Source: an uncultured Clostridium sp. (GTDB lineage: Bacteria; Bacillota; Clostridia; UBA1212; UBA1255). Taken from it: a stretch of 24,323 nt of DNA. Under the pieces are notes generated by a model, which was not told the origin of the DNA, searched no databases, and saw only the letters and a program-made list of their open reading frames with translations. Positions 23,057 through 24,323 of this stretch are shown piece by piece. The DNA lies in contig USLW01000001.1 in assembly GCA_900555605.1 (NCBI GenBank), positions 1-24,323 on the forward strand. Direction: 5' to 3'. Both the position numbers and the translations under genes were made by a program. The first letter of the stretch is position 1. Each line of letters opens with the position of its first letter.

Positions 23057-23527
23057 ATGGAGCCAGCGTATGCCGGCAGCAGTAGCAGTTCCCGGGGGCC
23101 GGAGGAACAAGCGGAACTGATCAGGGCCGCCCTTGCGGCACGGGAAAATGCATACGCGCCGTATTCCCATTTTACGGTGGGGGCGGCGCTTCTCGGAGAG
23201 GACGGAACCGTTTATTTAGGCTGCAATGTGGAAAATGCCGCTTATTCACCGTCAAACTGCGCGGAACGGACTGCTTTTTTTTCTGCGGTGGCCCAAGGTG
23301 CGCGGCATTTTGTCCGGATCGCAGTGGTGGGCGGGCCGGAGGGGCTGCGCTGCAGGGATTTCTGCGCTCCCTGCGGGGTATGCCGTCAGGTTATGGCAGA
23401 ATTTTGTGATCCGGAGACCTTTGAGGTCGTTTTGGGCAGGGAGGAGCCGGACGGAACGACGGGATTTGCAGTATATACCTTAACGGAGCTGCTGCCGGAA
23501 GGCTTCAGCCCAAAAATTTTCGAATAA
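23057..23527 (+). CDS. cdd: Cytidine deaminase
   Basis: Pyrimidine salvage: cytidine or deoxycytidine to uridine or deoxyuridine plus ammonia. The 156-residue protein has the zinc/catalytic motif CNVENAAYSPSNCAERTA (Cys68, Glu70) and PCGVC (Cys106, Cys109). YAPYSHFTVGAALL is the nucleoside-binding start. The first 20 residues (GSSSSSRG) are a low-complexity extension before the normal domain, an oddity that may be unordered. GGGAGG lies 9 nt before the ATG at 23057; an ATG at 23053 is out of frame. Its 3' end overlaps the converging aldehyde dehydrogenase by 23 nt. Confidence 0.95.
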   Translation: MEPAYAGSSSSSRGPEEQAELIRAALAARENAYAPYSHFTVGAALLGEDGTVYLGCNVENAAYSPSNCAERTAFFSAVAQGARHFVRIAVVGGPEGLRCRDFCAPCGVCRQVMAEFCDPETFEVVLGREEPDGTTGFAVYTLTELLPEGFSPKIFE

Positions 23528-24323
23528 GCCGCTGCTTTCCGGCTGTATAAGGATGGTACCGCATGGACAGATCCATTCCGGTTGACTTGTCCAGAATACT
23601 TTTTGTATGCGTAAATGTTTCAAAACTATATCTCCCGTGATAGGCGCCCATACCGCTTTCCCCGACGCCGCCGAAGGGCAGCCGGCTGGAGGCTAAATGG
23701 ACAATGGTATCGTTGATGCAGCCGCCGCCGAAGGATAGTGTGCGGGTGATTTTCTGCTGCAACGTTTTGTTTTCGCAAAACAGATACAGAGAGAGGGGGC
23801 GGGGTTTTCTGCGGATATACGCCATAGCGTCTTCCGTGGTTTGATAAGAGATCACCGGTAAAATGGGACCGAAAATTTCATCCTGCATAAGCGGGCTTTG
23901 CTCCGGCGGGTCTGCCACCAGGGTGGGCGCGATTTTCAGCGTATCCCTGCAGAATCCGCCGCCGGATAGTATGTCCGTATCCTTCAGCAGAGATAAAAGC
24001 CGGTCAAAATGTTTTTCATTGATGATTTTGGGATAATCCGGATTTTCCTCCGGCCGCGGGCCTAAAAACACGGAGATCTGTTCCCGGAGCGCCTGTATGA
24101 GAGGCTGCCGTACACTATTATGGACTAAAATATAATCCGGGGCAACGCACGTCTGTCCGGCATTCAGAATTTTACCGAATAAGATCCGTTTGGCCGTCAG
24201 CGGGATATTTGCGCTTTTATCTACGATACAAGGACTTTTCCCTCCCAATTCTAGAGTGACTGGTGTTAAATGTTGGCTAGCTTTATTCATCACAATTTTT
24301 CCTACACGTTTTGACCCTGTATA
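23505..24323 (-). CDS. Aldehyde dehydrogenase (ALDH3-like), C-terminal part, cut by the right edge
   Basis: It oxidises aldehydes with NAD(P)+. The visible 272 residues start in the cofactor domain (YTGSKRVGKIV at the window edge) and include LELGGKSP with the general-base Glu and NAGQTCVAPDYILV with the nucleophilic Cys. DEIFGPILPVISYQT, LPFGGVGESGMGAYHG and SFETFTHTKSIL follow. NAGQTCVAPDY and the short C-terminus (KQRLIRKFLG) resemble the class 3 (AldH3-type) enzymes, about 455 residues in all, so about 180 residues lie off the edge. Its 3' end overlaps that of cdd; transcription is convergent. Confidence 0.93.
   Translation of the reverse strand, partial: YTGSKRVGKIVMNKASQHLTPVTLELGGKSPCIVDKSANIPLTAKRILFGKILNAGQTCVAPDYILVHNSVRQPLIQALREQISVFLGPRPEENPDYPKIINEKHFDRLLSLLKDTDILSGGGFCRDTLKIAPTLVADPPEQSPLMQDEIFGPILPVISYQTTEDAMAYIRRKPRPLSLYLFCENKTLQQKITRTLSFGGGCINDTIVHLASSRLPFGGVGESGMGAYHGRYSFETFTHTKSILDKSTGMDLSMRYHPYTAGKQRLIRKFLG

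Overview
The window looks like chromosome from a gut-type Clostridia/Lachnospiraceae bacterium. This rests on low-to-moderate G+C, strong AGGAGG-type ribosome sites, TTG/GTG starts, a DUF4368-type serine recombinase of the kind found in clostridial conjugative elements, VanZ, DUF3990/DUF3791 proteins and Gram-positive-style FtsX permeases. Two core-like, GC-richer edges (ogt on the left; tRNA-Arg, mnmA, cdd and an aldehyde dehydrogenase on the right) enclose about 20 kb of AT-richer accessory DNA that is unusually full of broken genes.

Left part (1-1860): a ribosome site for a minus-strand gene off the left edge, then ogt. Two decayed minus-strand genes follow: a metallo-beta-lactamase-fold lipoprotein with its catalytic half deleted, and a tiny frameshifted surface/lipoprotein gene. 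A 125-bp inverted-repeat element lies between them. From about 1860 to 5485 is the wreck of a conjugative or mobilisable element. It holds a recombinase with one frameshift and two stops, a complete RelB/RelE-type toxin-antitoxin pair with a clear promoter/operator, a VanZ gene, a leader-peptide/hairpin region, and a RepA-like ATPase fused by deletion to a MobV-type relaxase fragment. The element abuts an AraC regulator that has lost its N-terminal half.

Centre-left (5485-9380): after the AraC fragment comes an intact operon with a near-consensus sigma-A promoter (6202-6230), encoding two FtsX/MacB-type permeases and a LolD/MacB-type ATPase.

Centre (9449-18175): a complete type I restriction-modification operon on the minus strand, in transcription order xre regulator, hsdM, hsdS, a three-gene cassette, an hsdS remnant, hsdR and a 47-aa ORF. 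The cassette (DUF3990 ADP-ribosyltransferase-like protein, 86-aa unknown protein, DUF3791 protein, all overlapping) sits between the intact hsdS and a leftover copy of an hsdS 3' end. I regard it as the most interesting candidate here: a probable toxin-antitoxin or abortive-infection module nested in a restriction operon.

Right part (18326-21298): plus-strand debris (antitoxin-like, GyrI-like and isochorismatase-like pieces), a small resistance-type operon (VOC protein, chloramphenicol acetyltransferase, truncated DUF3795 protein) and a decayed IS3/IS150-type transposase. The accessory stretch ends at the 3' end of tRNA-Arg(CCT), which has its own 19-bp hairpin terminator. Then come mnmA (with a coupled 11-codon leader ORF), cdd and a converging aldehyde dehydrogenase that runs off the right edge. 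All identifications come from reading motifs by eye; no database was searched.
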